DNA of 34,616 nucleotides from Frankia nepalensis (GCF_016786325.1 NZ_JADWYU010000171.1:1-34616), one strand, 5' to 3'. Positions 1 to 8,368 are shown, counted from the stretch's first letter. Translations and numbers: made by a program. The notes: a model not told the origin generated them from the letters alone.

Positions 1-1
1 C

Positions 2-70
2 TCGTCGGCGGGGCCGCGCCCGCTGGACTGGGTGCTCAAACGGCACCCCGCCGACTTCGGGCTGAGCTGA
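2..70 (+). CDS. C-terminal end of an unidentified protein (partial)
   Basis: An open frame entering from the left edge ends in TGA at 68-70. Only 22 residues are visible, including LDWVLKRHPADFGLS just before the stop. Codon choice is typical of the window, with G or C at nearly all third positions, so it is probably the true end of a gene. Too little remains to assign a family. It is followed directly by the G/C tract, so its distance to the next gene cannot be trusted. Confidence 0.4.
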   Translation, partial: SSAGPRPLDWVLKRHPADFGLS

Positions 71-155
71 CCGGCCCCGGGGCCGGGGGGGGGGGGGGGC
101 GGGGGGGGGGGGGGGGGGGGGGCGGGGGGGGGGGGGGGGGGCCCCCCCCCCCACC
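71..155. repeat. Near-pure G then C tract, probable assembly or sequencing artefact
   Basis: About 85 bases are almost only G, broken by a few single C residues, and then switch to a C run. The tract sits exactly where the following lipoprotein gene should have its ribosome-binding site, start codon, signal peptide and lipobox. The paralogue at 2350-3654 has roughly 60 codons in the matching region. A natural tract of this composition is unlikely to replace both an intergenic region and a signal peptide, so a low-quality or collapsed stretch is the simplest reading. Confidence 0.75.
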
Positions 156-1290
156 CAGCGCCGCGCCCGCGGCCGACGTGCTGGGACCGGTCGCGAAGGC
201 GTCCGGCGCCCCGGTGCGGATCGGGCTCATCTCTGACGGGAAGTCGTCGATCATCGATCAGTCCGTCGAGTTCGAGGTCGGCGAGGCCACCGTGAGCTAC
301 CTCAACGAGCATCGTTCCGGCATCGCGGGACGGCCGATCGAGCTGGTGACCTGCGAGGCGCAGTCCGATCCCGCGAAGACGGCTGACTGCGCCAACGAGA
401 TGGTCGAGCAGGACGTCGCCGCCGTGGTCGTCGGCGGCGTCGCCGCGCAGGAGGCCGCGTGGACGCCGCTGCACGACGCGGGCGTGCCGGTGGTCCTCTA
501 CTCGACCGGCACCCCGGCGCTGCTCGCCGACGCGAAGAGCACGTTCACCTTCGCCGACCCGGCCTTCGGGATCATTGGTTTCCCGCTCGAACTCGCGAAG
601 AAGTCGGGGGCCAAGAAGGTCACCGCGGTGGTGATCGACGTGCCAGCCGCGAAGGGGTTGCTCGAGGCCAGTGCGCCCGCGGCCTACGAGAAGGCGGGCA
701 TCGAATTCGAGATGGTCGCCGTCGCGCCGGGCACGGCCGACATGACCCCGCAGATGCAGCAGATCGCGGCCGGCGGCGGCGAGGCGTTCATCCTGGGCAA
801 CGACTCGTTCTGCATCAGCGCGCTCAATGGTCTGCGAGCGGTCGGGTTCACCGAATCGATCTCGGCCGTCGGGCAGTGCATCACCGACGCGACCCGCACC
901 GCCGTCCCCGGCGACACCCTCAAGGGCATCGCCCTCGCCGCCACCGCACCGCTCGGCACGGACAATCCGTCGACCCGTTTGTTCAACGCCGTCGCGGCCG
1001 CCTACGGCAAGGGCATCGACACCAGCAAGATCGCTGGAATCAACACCTTCATGGCGGTCGCCGGACTCCAGGCGGCGGTAGCGGAGCTCACCGGCGACGT
1101 CACGCCTCAGACGGTCAATGCCGCGATCAAGTCGATGAAGCAGACGGAGCTTCCTGGCTCGGGCGGGCAGCAGTTCCAGTGCGGTGGCAAGGCGGTTCCC
1201 GCCTCCCCGGCCGCCTGCGTACGCGGCGGTCTGATCACCACCCTCGACGACAAGGGGCAGCCCACGACCTACGAGGTCGCTGGCGCCTAG
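151..1290 (+). CDS. Branched-chain-type ABC solute-binding protein, 5' end missing
   Basis: This encodes a periplasmic-binding-protein type 1 (LivK/urea-type) ligand receptor, which would act as a lipoprotein outside the membrane. The frame runs through PPSAAPAADVLGPVAKASG into the mature domain (VRIGLISDG near the start, then YLNEHRSGIAGRPIELVTCEAQSDP and APGTADMTPQMQQIAAGG). It aligns almost residue for residue with the intact paralogue at 2350-3654, so the missing part is the signal peptide and lipobox, lost in the G/C tract. An internal GTG at 178 would give a protein without a signal and is unlikely to be the real start. The mycofactocin-type SDR follows after a hairpin. No permease or ATPase is adjacent, so the transport partner or sensory role is unknown. 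Confidence 0.85.
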   Translation, partial: PPSAAPAADVLGPVAKASGAPVRIGLISDGKSSIIDQSVEFEVGEATVSYLNEHRSGIAGRPIELVTCEAQSDPAKTADCANEMVEQDVAAVVVGGVAAQEAAWTPLHDAGVPVVLYSTGTPALLADAKSTFTFADPAFGIIGFPLELAKKSGAKKVTAVVIDVPAAKGLLEASAPAAYEKAGIEFEMVAVAPGTADMTPQMQQIAAGGGEAFILGNDSFCISALNGLRAVGFTESISAVGQCITDATRTAVPGDTLKGIALAATAPLGTDNPSTRLFNAVAAAYGKGIDTSKIAGINTFMAVAGLQAAVAELTGDVTPQTVNAAIKSMKQTELPGSGGQQFQCGGKAVPASPAACVRGGLITTLDDKGQPTTYEVAGA

Positions 1291-1318
1291 CTGGCCCAGG
1301 ACCGGCCTTGGGCCCGGT

Positions 1319-1344
1319 CATCGGTCCGCGAGTGCGGACCGATG
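1319..1344 (+). terminator. Hairpin after the first solute-binding gene
   Basis: An 11-bp perfect stem (CATCGGTCCGC pairing with GCGGACCGATG) encloses a 4-base loop, GAGT, 28 bases after the stop codon. There is no T run. An equivalent hairpin built on GGTCC/GGACC follows the paralogue, so the element appears to have been duplicated with the gene. It may terminate, or stabilise the 3' end before the SDR. Confidence 0.6.
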
Positions 1345-1387
1345 GCACCTGATGCGGGCTCACCACCCGCTTGCAGAAAGGCACATC

Positions 1388-2233
1388 GTGACGCCGAGAA
1401 GTGGTCGACTTCAGGGCAAGGTTGCATTCATTACCGGCGCGGCGCGTGGCCAGGGACGCTCCCACGCAGTGGCGCTCGCCCGCGAGGGCGCCGACATCGC
1501 GGCGCTCGACCTCGCAGACCAGATCGAGTCCGTTCCCTACCCGATGGCGACTCGCGAGGATCTGGACGAGACGGTCTCGCTCGTGGAGCAGGCGGGCGGG
1601 CGCTGCCTGCCCATCGTCGCGGACGTCCGTGACATTCACGCCATGGACCGGGCCGTCAAGGAGACCCTCGCCGAGCTCGGCCGCATCGACATCGTGCTGG
1701 CAAACGCCGGCATCCTCCATATCGGCCAGCAAGGCGAGGGTCTCGACGAGTCGACTCGCAACTGGGCCGACGCGGTCGGTGTGATGTTGACCGGTGTCTT
1801 CAACACCATCCGGGTGACCGCGCAGCCGATGATCGACCAGGGAGACGGCGGGTCGATCGTCATCACCAGTTCGACGGCTGGGCTGTCCGGCATGCTCGAC
1901 GGCACCGGCGGCATCGCCGGTTACACCGCGTCCAAGCACGGCGTGATCGGCCTGATGCGTGGCTATGCCAAGCTGCTCGGGCGCCACAGCATCAGGGTCA
2001 ACTCCGTCCATCCGATGGGCGTCGCGACGCCGATGGTGATGAACGACCAGTTCGCCCAGCTCTACGCGAACCCCGAAAGCGCCAAGATCCTCGACGTCGC
2101 GCCGCGGCTCCTGCCGATCAACATCCTGGAGGCGGCCGACGTGAGTAACGCGATCGTCTGGCTCGTGTCGGACGACGCGCGCGCGATCACCGGGATCACC
2201 CTGCCCGTCGACGCCGGCGTCACCAGCCCCTGA
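1388..2233 (+). CDS. SDR oxidoreductase, mycofactocin-coupled type
   Basis: A 281-residue short-chain dehydrogenase/reductase. The N-terminus GKVAFITGAARGQGRSHAV carries the TGxxxGxG nucleotide motif (about residues 16-23), followed by the EGADIAALDL strand. LANAGI, ITSSTAG and the YTASK catalytic Tyr-Lys pair are present, with a C-terminal DAGVTSP. The GAARGQGRSHA signature and the I-SVPYPMAT segment match the SDR subfamily known to keep tightly bound NAD(H) and to use mycofactocin as electron acceptor. That link is family knowledge; no mycofactocin genes lie here. The GTG at 1388 is chosen because AGAAAGG precedes it by 6 bases and the protein then begins like its family. The substrate is probably an alcohol or hydroxyl group, otherwise unknown. 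Confidence 0.85.
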   Translation: MTPRSGRLQGKVAFITGAARGQGRSHAVALAREGADIAALDLADQIESVPYPMATREDLDETVSLVEQAGGRCLPIVADVRDIHAMDRAVKETLAELGRIDIVLANAGILHIGQQGEGLDESTRNWADAVGVMLTGVFNTIRVTAQPMIDQGDGGSIVITSSTAGLSGMLDGTGGIAGYTASKHGVIGLMRGYAKLLGRHSIRVNSVHPMGVATPMVMNDQFAQLYANPESAKILDVAPRLLPINILEAADVSNAIVWLVSDDARAITGITLPVDAGVTSP

Positions 2234-2349
2234 GCTCCTCGCCCAGCTTGGCCGTCTCCCAGACGGCGTGGACGACGGGCGTCCTCTGATCTTCCCCGCC
2301 TCGCCGATCTCGGCATTCGGGACGAACCAGCGAAACGAGGTACCCATCT

Positions 2350-3654
2350 ATGCGGCACTACGGCCTGCGCCGCGGCGCGGCATCCCGGAGAACGGTGGCG
2401 GCGCGCCCGGCGGCGATTCGTCTGGGCGCGCTGGCCGGTGGGCTGGCCGCGAGCCTGCTCCTGGTGTCGGCCTGTGGCGGTGGCGGTTCGGCCGCGCCGG
2501 GTGACGGCGGCGAGGCCACCAGCGCCGTACCCGCGGCAGAGGTGCTGGGGCCGGTGGCGAAGGCGACCGGCGAGCCGGTGCGGATCGGGCTCATCTCCGA
2601 CGGGAAGTCGGCCATCCTTGACCAGTCGGTCGAGTTCGAGGTGGGCAAGGCGGCCGCGCGCTACCTCAACGAGCATCGCTCGGGGATCGCGGGCCGGCCG
2701 ATCGAGCTGGTGACCTGTGAGGCGCAGTCCGATCCCTCCAAGACCAGCGACTGCGCCAACAGCATGATCGAGCAGGACGTCGTCGCCGTGGTCGTCGGAG
2801 GGGTCGCCGCGCAGGAGGCGGCCTGGACGCCGCTGCACGACGCGGGAGTGCCGACAGTGCTGTACTCCACCAGCACTCCGACGCTGCTCCGCGACGCCGA
2901 GAACACCTTCGTGCTCGCCGACTCGACCTTCGGGACCGTCGGGCTTCCGATCGAGCTCGCCAAGCAGGCGGGGGTGAAGAAGGTCACCGCGGTGGTGATC
3001 GACGTGCCGGCGGCCAAGGGGGTGTTGGAGGCGAGCGCGCCCGCGGCCTACGAGAAGGCGGGTATCGACTTCGAGATGGTCGCCGTCGCGCCGGGCACGG
3101 CGGACATGACGCCGCAGATGCAGCAGATCGCGGCCGGTAGCGGTGGCGTGTTCATCCTGGGTAACGACTCGTTCTGCATCAGCGCCCTCAACGGCCTGCG
3201 GGCCGTCGGGTTCAGCGGGCAGATCTCCGCCATCGCCCAGTGCATCACGGACGCGACCCGCACCGCCGTCCCGGGCGACATGCTGAAGGGCATCAGCCTC
3301 GCCGCCACGGCGCCGCTCGGCACGGACAATCCGTCGACCCAGCTCTACAACGCCGTCGCCGCCACCTACGGCAAGGACATCGACACCAGCAAGATCGCCG
3401 GAATCAACACCTTCATGGCGGTCGCCGGCCTGCAGGCGGCCCTGGAGGACCTCACCGGCGACGTTACGCCGGCGACAGTCCTCGCGGCCATCAAGGCGAT
3501 GCAGCAGAAGGAGCTGCCCGGCGGCGGTGGCCAGCGGTTCCAATGCGGCGGGAAGGCGGTCCCCGCCTCGCCGGCTGCCTGCGTCAGCGGCGGCCTGATC
3601 ACCGAACTCGACGACAAGGGACAACCCACGACCTACGAGGTCGCCGGAGCCTAG
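2350..3654 (+). CDS. Branched-chain-type ABC solute-binding lipoprotein
   Basis: A 434-residue secreted ligand receptor of the LivK-like type-1 periplasmic-binding fold. An Arg-rich start, a hydrophobic stretch (about 24-40) and the lipobox VSAC with Cys42 mark it as a lipoprotein; a Gly/Ala linker leads to AEVLGPVAKATGEPVRIG. The mature domain has the same landmarks as the first gene and the fourth (12330-13670): NEHRSGIAGRPIEL, TADMTPQMQQIAAG, NDSFCISALNGLRAVGF and a closing segment with conserved cysteines (FQCGGKAVPASPAACVSGG). ATG 2350 follows a modest ACGAGG site. The near-identity with 178-1290 points to a recent tandem duplication around the SDR. The ligand is unknown; no membrane component is nearby. 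Confidence 0.9.
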   Translation: MRHYGLRRGAASRRTVAARPAAIRLGALAGGLAASLLLVSACGGGGSAAPGDGGEATSAVPAAEVLGPVAKATGEPVRIGLISDGKSAILDQSVEFEVGKAAARYLNEHRSGIAGRPIELVTCEAQSDPSKTSDCANSMIEQDVVAVVVGGVAAQEAAWTPLHDAGVPTVLYSTSTPTLLRDAENTFVLADSTFGTVGLPIELAKQAGVKKVTAVVIDVPAAKGVLEASAPAAYEKAGIDFEMVAVAPGTADMTPQMQQIAAGSGGVFILGNDSFCISALNGLRAVGFSGQISAIAQCITDATRTAVPGDMLKGISLAATAPLGTDNPSTQLYNAVAATYGKDIDTSKIAGINTFMAVAGLQAALEDLTGDVTPATVLAAIKAMQQKELPGGGGQRFQCGGKAVPASPAACVSGGLITELDDKGQPTTYEVAGA

Positions 3655-3679
3655 CCAGCCAGGAACCAACCTCGTCCGG

Positions 3680-3708
3680 CCACCGGTCCGCTGAGCGTGG
3701 ACCGGTGG
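3680..3708 (+). terminator. Hairpin after the second solute-binding gene
   Basis: A perfect 10-bp stem (CCACCGGTCC with GGACCGGTGG) and a 9-base loop, starting 25 bases after the stop codon. No U-tract follows, as is common in actinobacteria. It occupies the same relative place as the hairpin at 1319-1344. Confidence 0.6.
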
Positions 3709-3908
3709 TCGCCCGGGCAGCACACCCAGCCCCGCCCGGCCTGCCGCCACCGCACCTCACGGCTGATGCTGACCCGTGGTCGCGGCTCACGGCCTTCGAC
3801 GAACGCGCCCGCGCCGCCTGACGCGCCACCACCCCCAGGCCGCGCATGCTCTGGCGCCTCGAAAAGCACAGCGCCCGAATTTGACCTTCTCCCGGAGGTA
3901 TCCAGCCG

Positions 3909-5174
3909 ATGACCCGTCAACGATTACGGCCCGGCAAGGCGGCGGTCGCGACCACGCTCGCGCTGCTGGTCGCGGCGCTCGCCGGCTGCGCGGGCGACTC
4001 GCCGGACGCGGGCGGTGACGGGGCGGGTGGCTGCGTCTCGCCAGGTGTCACGGCGGACACGATCAGGATCGGGCTCCTCTACCCGGACAGCGGCGCCGTC
4101 GTCGGCGGCTTCCAGGCCACGCCCAGCGCGGTGGCGGCCCGGATCGAGGCGGCCAACGCCGCCGGCGGCGTCAACGGACGTGAGATCGTCATCGACTGGC
4201 GTGACGACCAGGGCGCCCCGGACGTGTTCTCCCTGGCCGCCCGTGACCTGCTGGACGAGAGCGACGGCCAGGCCGTCTTCGCCCTGCTGGCGCAGACGAT
4301 CGCGCTGAACCCTGCCTCCTTCGACTGGCTGGCCAAGGCGGGGGTCCCGGTCGTCGGCGTGGCCACCTCGGCGGAGTGGAGCAACTACGCGAACGCGTTC
4401 CATTTCGGCAATCTCTTCAACAAGGCCCAGCCGGTCACCACCTACGGCCGGTTCGCCAAGGCACAGGGCGCGAGCAAGGTGTTCGTGCTGACCGACCAGC
4501 AGGTCCAGGCGTCGGCCAGCCTGGCCCTCCAGCTCGGCCCGAGCCTGCAAAGCCAGGGCATCCAGGTGGTCGGCACGCTGGACATCACCCAGGGCATCTC
4601 CAGCCCCGCCCGGGTGGCCGACGCGATCCGGGACAGCGGAGCCGACGGTGTCATCGGGACGATCCGGGCCAGCTCGTTCTACGAGCTCTACCCCTTGCTG
4701 CGACCGCTGCGGCTCAAGCTGGCAATGAACGCGACAGGCTACGACCCGGACCTGCTGCGCACGCAGGGCCAGGCCCTGGCGGGCCTGACCGTCTCCGTCC
4801 TGTACTCGGCCTTCGGGACCGAGGCGATGAACACCTACCTGCGCAACGCCGACACCTACGCGCCGGAGCTGATCCACCCCCAGGACGATCTGGCGCTGGC
4901 CGGGTATGTCGCCGCCGACGAGATGCTGCTCGGCCTCAACCTCGCCGGGGACTGCCCCACCCGGGAGCAGTTCGTCGAGAACCTGCGCCAGGTGCCCGAC
5001 TACACCGCGGGCGGCCTGATCCCACCGAACGACCTGAGCCGCCCGACCGACCCGGCCAGGTGCTTCAACTTCGTCCAGGTGAGCCCGTCCGGCGACCAGT
5101 GGCAGGTCATCGCCGACCCGGCCCGGTCAGACGGCTTCTGGTGCGGCGACGTGATCGCGACCACCACCGGCTAG
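3909..5174 (+). CDS. Branched-chain-type ABC solute-binding lipoprotein, divergent subfamily
   Basis: A 421-residue type-1 periplasmic-binding lipoprotein. The signal segment ends in LAGC with Cys27. The mature part begins CVSPGVTADTIRIGLLYPDSGAV, the standard opening of amino-acid/urea-type receptors, followed by AANAAGGVNGREIVIDWRDDQG. Later landmarks are GVPVVGVATSAEW and the ALAGYVAADEMLLGL helix. It shares the fold but little sequence with the two preceding receptors, so it is not part of their duplication. ATG 3909 is preceded by CGGAGG at good distance. It ends convergent to the frameshifted SDR. The ligand is unknown, and again there is no permease or ATPase partner. Confidence 0.88.
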   Translation: MTRQRLRPGKAAVATTLALLVAALAGCAGDSPDAGGDGAGGCVSPGVTADTIRIGLLYPDSGAVVGGFQATPSAVAARIEAANAAGGVNGREIVIDWRDDQGAPDVFSLAARDLLDESDGQAVFALLAQTIALNPASFDWLAKAGVPVVGVATSAEWSNYANAFHFGNLFNKAQPVTTYGRFAKAQGASKVFVLTDQQVQASASLALQLGPSLQSQGIQVVGTLDITQGISSPARVADAIRDSGADGVIGTIRASSFYELYPLLRPLRLKLAMNATGYDPDLLRTQGQALAGLTVSVLYSAFGTEAMNTYLRNADTYAPELIHPQDDLALAGYVAADEMLLGLNLAGDCPTREQFVENLRQVPDYTAGGLIPPNDLSRPTDPARCFNFVQVSPSGDQWQVIADPARSDGFWCGDVIATTTG

Positions 5175-5312
5175 TACACCAGGGCCCGCCTGGCTGGTCG
5201 GATTGTGCAGACCACCAGCCCCATCCGGGCAGTGCGGAGCGCGACGCCCGCACAGATCGCCGAGGAGGACCGCGGTCCTACCAGTTGACCGGGCCCGCCG
5301 GGTGGTCGCGGG

Positions 5313-6075
5313 TCAGGTCTGCCGCGCGGCGGCCCGGTTCACCCAGCCCTCGTAGTCGGTCGCCTTGCTCAGCAGTTCCTCGCGCGCGACGTCGGAGTCG
5401 AGGATCAGGAAGCGTTCGCTGTCGATGGCGGCCACCAGTCGGTCGGCGACCTGCTCGGGCCGCGGCGCGGCGCGCAGCGCCGGATGGTCTTCCGGAAGGC
5501 CGTTGACTAGAAGCATGGGGGTCAGCATGGCGCCGGGGCAGAAGCAGGAGACCTTGATCCCCTTCGGCCGGTAGGTCACCGCGAGCCACTCGGAGAGCGC
5601 GAGGGCCGCGTGTTTCGACACCGAGTACGTCGCCTTGTCGACCTGTGTGGACAGAGCGACGAGGGAGGCCGTCTGCAGAAGGTAGCCGTCGCCCCGGTCG
5701 AGCATCGCGGGCAGGACCGCCCGCGCGGCGTACACATGCGACATCACGTGGAGCAGCCAGGCGCTGTCCCAGCGGGCGTTGTCCTGGATCTCGCCGGGCT
5801 GGCGGGGACCAGCGACGCCGGCGTTGCTGAACCAGAGGTCGATCTCCCCGTAGGCGGAGCGTGCCAGCCTGGCGACGGCCTGGACCCCCTTCCTCGGCGC
5901 TGATGTCGGCCACCAGGCCGACCCCGCCGACGGCCGCCGACACACGTTCCACGCCGGCCGGGTCGATGTCCGTGACGACGACCTTGGCCCCCTCCGCGGC
6001 GAAGCGGTGCGCGCACGCCTCACCGAGCCCGCCGCCCGAACCCGTGATCACGACGACCTTGTCCTTGAGCCGCAT
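5313..6075 (-). pseudogene. SDR oxidoreductase split by a single-base frameshift
   Basis: Reading leftward, the gene opens with MRLKDKVVVITGSGGGLGEA, a clear Rossmann TGxxxGxG start, and continues to GLVADISAEEG. There the frame is lost in a five-C run on the plus strand (5885-5889). Reading on in the next frame restores VQAVARLARSAYGEIDLWFSNAGVAG, then the catalytic region (QTASLVALST, YSVSKHAAL) and SCFCPGAMLTPM, ending at TGA 5313-5315. Removing one G repairs a full-length enzyme of about 250 residues. The rest looks healthy, so this is either a very recent mutation or a sequencing error at the homopolymer. It belongs to the general SDR oxidoreductases and its substrate is unknown. Confidence 0.8.
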
Positions 6076-6133
6076 GGTTCGGCCCCCTCCTTTTACCCGG
6101 CGCGGCCGCGCGCCGCCGCGGGCTCCCGCACTC

Positions 6134-6249
6134 CTACGTTCCCGGCTCCCACGAAAGTCGGCAGATCACGGCACCGTCGGTCTTCGCCTGGACTACGCGG
6201 TCGGCGTCCCAGCCGAGCGACTCCTGCACGGCGTCGGATGTGGTGGCTG
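6134..6249 (-). pseudogene. Possible remnant of a coding sequence 3' of the LLM gene
   Basis: Leftward, an open frame directly behind the LLM stop reads SDAVQESLGWDADRVVQAK and then DGAVICRLSWEPGT before TAG. The periodic third-position GC and the helix-like sequence resemble the C-terminal tail of an enzyme (CaiB/BaiF CoA-transferases often end in this style), but there is no start codon and no upstream domain. It could equally be chance. Nothing else is seen between 6076 and 6249. Confidence 0.25.
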
Positions 6250-7092
6250 TCAGGTGGGCAGGGCGGCGGCCATGTCGTCGAGAACCGGCAGAACCAGGTC
6301 CCGCGGCAGCTCCTCGAGGCGGACGCTCAGGCGCCGCACGCCGATTTCCGCCGCCCGCTCGATCTCCCGCGCCAACTCGTCACGTGAGCCCCGGGCGAGG
6401 AAGCAGCAGATCTCCGGGGCGCCGGCGCGCCCGGCGTCGTTCCACCTGACACCCAGCTCCTTCACGGCTGCCGCGACCGACGCGGTCACCCCGATGCCGG
6501 CGGGGATCCAGCCGTCGGCCCACCCCACGATGCGGGCGAGGTTCCGCTCGGTGGGCCGGCCGCCCAGCAGCACCGGCGGGCCACCCGGCCGCGCGGGCTT
6601 GGGCCAGGACAACGAGGGCGACAGACGCCGGTACCGGCCCTCGTAGGACGCGACCTCCTCGGTCCACAGCGCCCGCATCAGCGCAACCGTCTCCTCGACC
6701 ACCTGGAAACGCTGTTTCACCGGGACACCGTGGTCCTGCATTTCCTGCTGGTTGTAGCCGAACCCGACGCCGAGGACGACCCGCCCGCCGCTGAGATGGT
6801 CCAGCGTGGCGATCGCCTTGGCCAACGCGATGGCATCGTGCTGCGCGACGAGGGATACGGCCGTGCCGATTTCCAGAGAGGTCGTCGCGGCGACGAACGC
6901 GCCGGCGATGTACGGGTCGAGCGTCCGCTGATAATGCTCCTCGACACTCCATCCCTCGACGAGCGCGCGGCTGTCGACCGGAATGTGTGTGTGCTCGGGG
7001 AGGGATATCGACCCCAGTCCGCGTGCCTCCACCTCCGCGGCCAGTTGGACGACGGACATCGATCGATCCGTCGCCACCGGGTGAACACCCAC
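6250..7092 (-). CDS. LLM-class (luciferase-like, F420-type) oxidoreductase
   Basis: About 280 residues of a TIM-barrel luciferase-like monooxygenase family protein, which in actinobacteria usually uses coenzyme F420 and is cytosolic. Visible landmarks are PEHTHIPV near the N-terminus, the TSLEIGTAVSLVAQHDAIALAK and TLDHLSGGRVVLGVGFGYNQ motifs, and PPVLLGGRPTERNLARIVGWADGW towards the C-terminus. The open frame extends to 7284, but the extra 64 residues are Arg/Glu/Gly-rich and unlike the family. I prefer the GTG at 7092, which gives the usual MGVHPVATDRS opening, although it lacks a good ribosome-binding site. It is divergent from the promoter at 7270-7297. The substrate is unknown. Confidence 0.8.
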   Translation of the reverse strand: MGVHPVATDRSMSVVQLAAEVEARGLGSISLPEHTHIPVDSRALVEGWSVEEHYQRTLDPYIAGAFVAATTSLEIGTAVSLVAQHDAIALAKAIATLDHLSGGRVVLGVGFGYNQQEMQDHGVPVKQRFQVVEETVALMRALWTEEVASYEGRYRRLSPSLSWPKPARPGGPPVLLGGRPTERNLARIVGWADGWIPAGIGVTASVAAAVKELGVRWNDAGRAGAPEICCFLARGSRDELAREIERAAEIGVRRLSVRLEELPRDLVLPVLDDMAAALPT

Positions 7093-7269
7093 GACGGGGA
7101 AGGAGCGCGCCTCGCCCGAACCTGATCCCTTCAAACCGCTCTCGCCCCCTTCGGGCTCGCGCTCGTGGCGGGTTTCCGCGCACTCCCGCTCCGAGTGAAG
7201 CGGGATGAGATCTTCACGTCGGCCGGGACCGCTCCAACTCCAGGGGGAGCCCGACCAGGCCATCGCACC

Positions 7270-7299
7270 TTGACAGTAAATCATATTTTGCTATAGCAA
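7270..7299 (+). promoter_or_regulatory. Consensus sigma-70-type promoter with an overlapping palindrome
   Basis: TTGACA at 7270-7275 is followed 16 bases later by TATAGC at 7292-7297. The -10 lies inside the perfect 12-bp palindrome TTGCTATAGCAA (7288-7299). The segment is strikingly AT-rich for this genome. It faces the VOC/binding-protein chimera and lies between that gene and the LLM gene. The palindrome is well placed for a repressor to cover the -10. Confidence 0.6.
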
Positions 7300-7526
7300 T
7301 GGTGTGGTTCGCTGCGCCTGACGGCATCCGGGCGGGAACGCGACGTCCGCCAGCCAGGTGCAGGGAGTACGGCTTGCCCATCGCTCAACTGGGCGGCGAG
7401 TGGGCCCGCGTCGAGATGGGTTCGCCTCGGTCGACGTCGGCCACCTGCGCTGGAGGGCCGCGGGTGGGTTGGCGACCTGGGGCGGCGAGCCGAGAAGCGG
7501 GGCTGACGTGTCGAGTGGAGAAGCAG

Positions 7527-8021
7527 ATGGTGACTGATGATCCGGTGGCGGGTCGCGCCGCCCACCCGGGCGGTGCGACCCGCCAGCCTCCGGTCGACGT
7601 CCGCTGCCTCTCGCACCTGGGCATGACCGTGTCGGACGTGCCCGCCTCGGTCGACTTCTACGACGTCTCGGAGCTGGCCGCGCTCCGCAGGACCCACGAC
7701 TTCGACGCGGCCACCTCCTCGGCGTTCTTCGGAGACCCCGAACCGCGCCTGTACACCGCCTTCCACGGCAGCTCGGCGGCGAACCTGTCCGGAATCAACG
7801 ACCCCGAGCTCAACCAGGCCCTGCTGGACGGCCGGACCGCGACGTCGGAACCGGACCGCAAGGTCGCCTACGACAAGGTGCAGGCGCGGCTGACCGAACT
7901 GGCCCCGGTCGCGTTCTTCATCCGCGCGGAGCCGGCCGTCATCGCCGGCAAGAAGGTCAGCGGCCTCGTGCAGTACGGGCTCGGCTCCCTGCTGCCCTCG
8001 GAGATCTGGCTCCAGAAGTAG
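7527..8021 (+). pseudogene. Chimera: VOC-domain start joined to the C-terminal end of a peptide-binding protein
   Basis: The ATG at 7527 (GGAGAAGCAG upstream) opens 164 codons. Residues to about 45 contain DVRCLSHLGMTVSDVPASVDFY, the first strand and helix of a glyoxalase/VOC domain. From about residue 47 the sequence is instead the end of a family-5 (dipeptide/oligopeptide) solute-binding protein: DFDAATSSAFFGDPEPRLY, SGINDPELNQALLDGRT and PSEIWLQK at the stop. The two parts are in frame, but neither is complete. It looks like a deletion that fused two genes near 7660. The 7300-7526 stretch between promoter and start holds no other recognisable gene. Confidence 0.7.
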
Positions 8022-8107
8022 GAGGGGCAAGGCGCCCTCGGCCCAGGCCAGGGCCGGGACCGGCCGGTCGTGAGAGACCTCGGGGCCGGTGGGCGGGTCA
8101 CCCCGGG

Positions 8108-8145
8108 ATGCCTGGCTGGCGGCGTTCGCGCCGCCAGCCAGGCAT
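8108..8145 (+). terminator. Perfect 17-bp hairpin with TTCG loop
   Basis: ATGCCTGGCTGGCGGCG pairs without mismatch with its complement around the extra-stable TTCG tetraloop. It lies 87 bases after the chimera's stop and before the next SDR. There is no T run; strong hairpins of this type are common actinobacterial terminators. The rest of 8022-8368 shows no gene that I can support. Confidence 0.75.
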
Positions 8146-8368
8146 GGCGACTCGCTCAGCCCGGGGGCGTCGCGGGCCGAGGGCGGCCACGTCGTCGGGC
8201 AGATCCTTGACGCACACAACGATCACTGCGGCGCCGTCGGGTTCTCCGCCTCCTACGAACTCGTGAGGAGAGAGGCCCTGGGAGACCGTGGCCGCGGCGC
8301 TGCCTCCGAAGCCCTGGCGGCGTAGCAAGCGCGAGCGGCGGAACCGAAACCCTGGAAGGGCTGTGAAC

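Noticed and set aside
71..155. G-quadruplex or triplex regulatory element
   Set aside because: The composition would allow it, but the tract replaces essential gene parts and looks like a data artefact, so no function is claimed.
36..254. Minus-strand frame with long Gly and Pro runs
   Set aside because: It is a translation of the G/C homopolymer tract and of the antisense of the receptor gene; no real protein signal.
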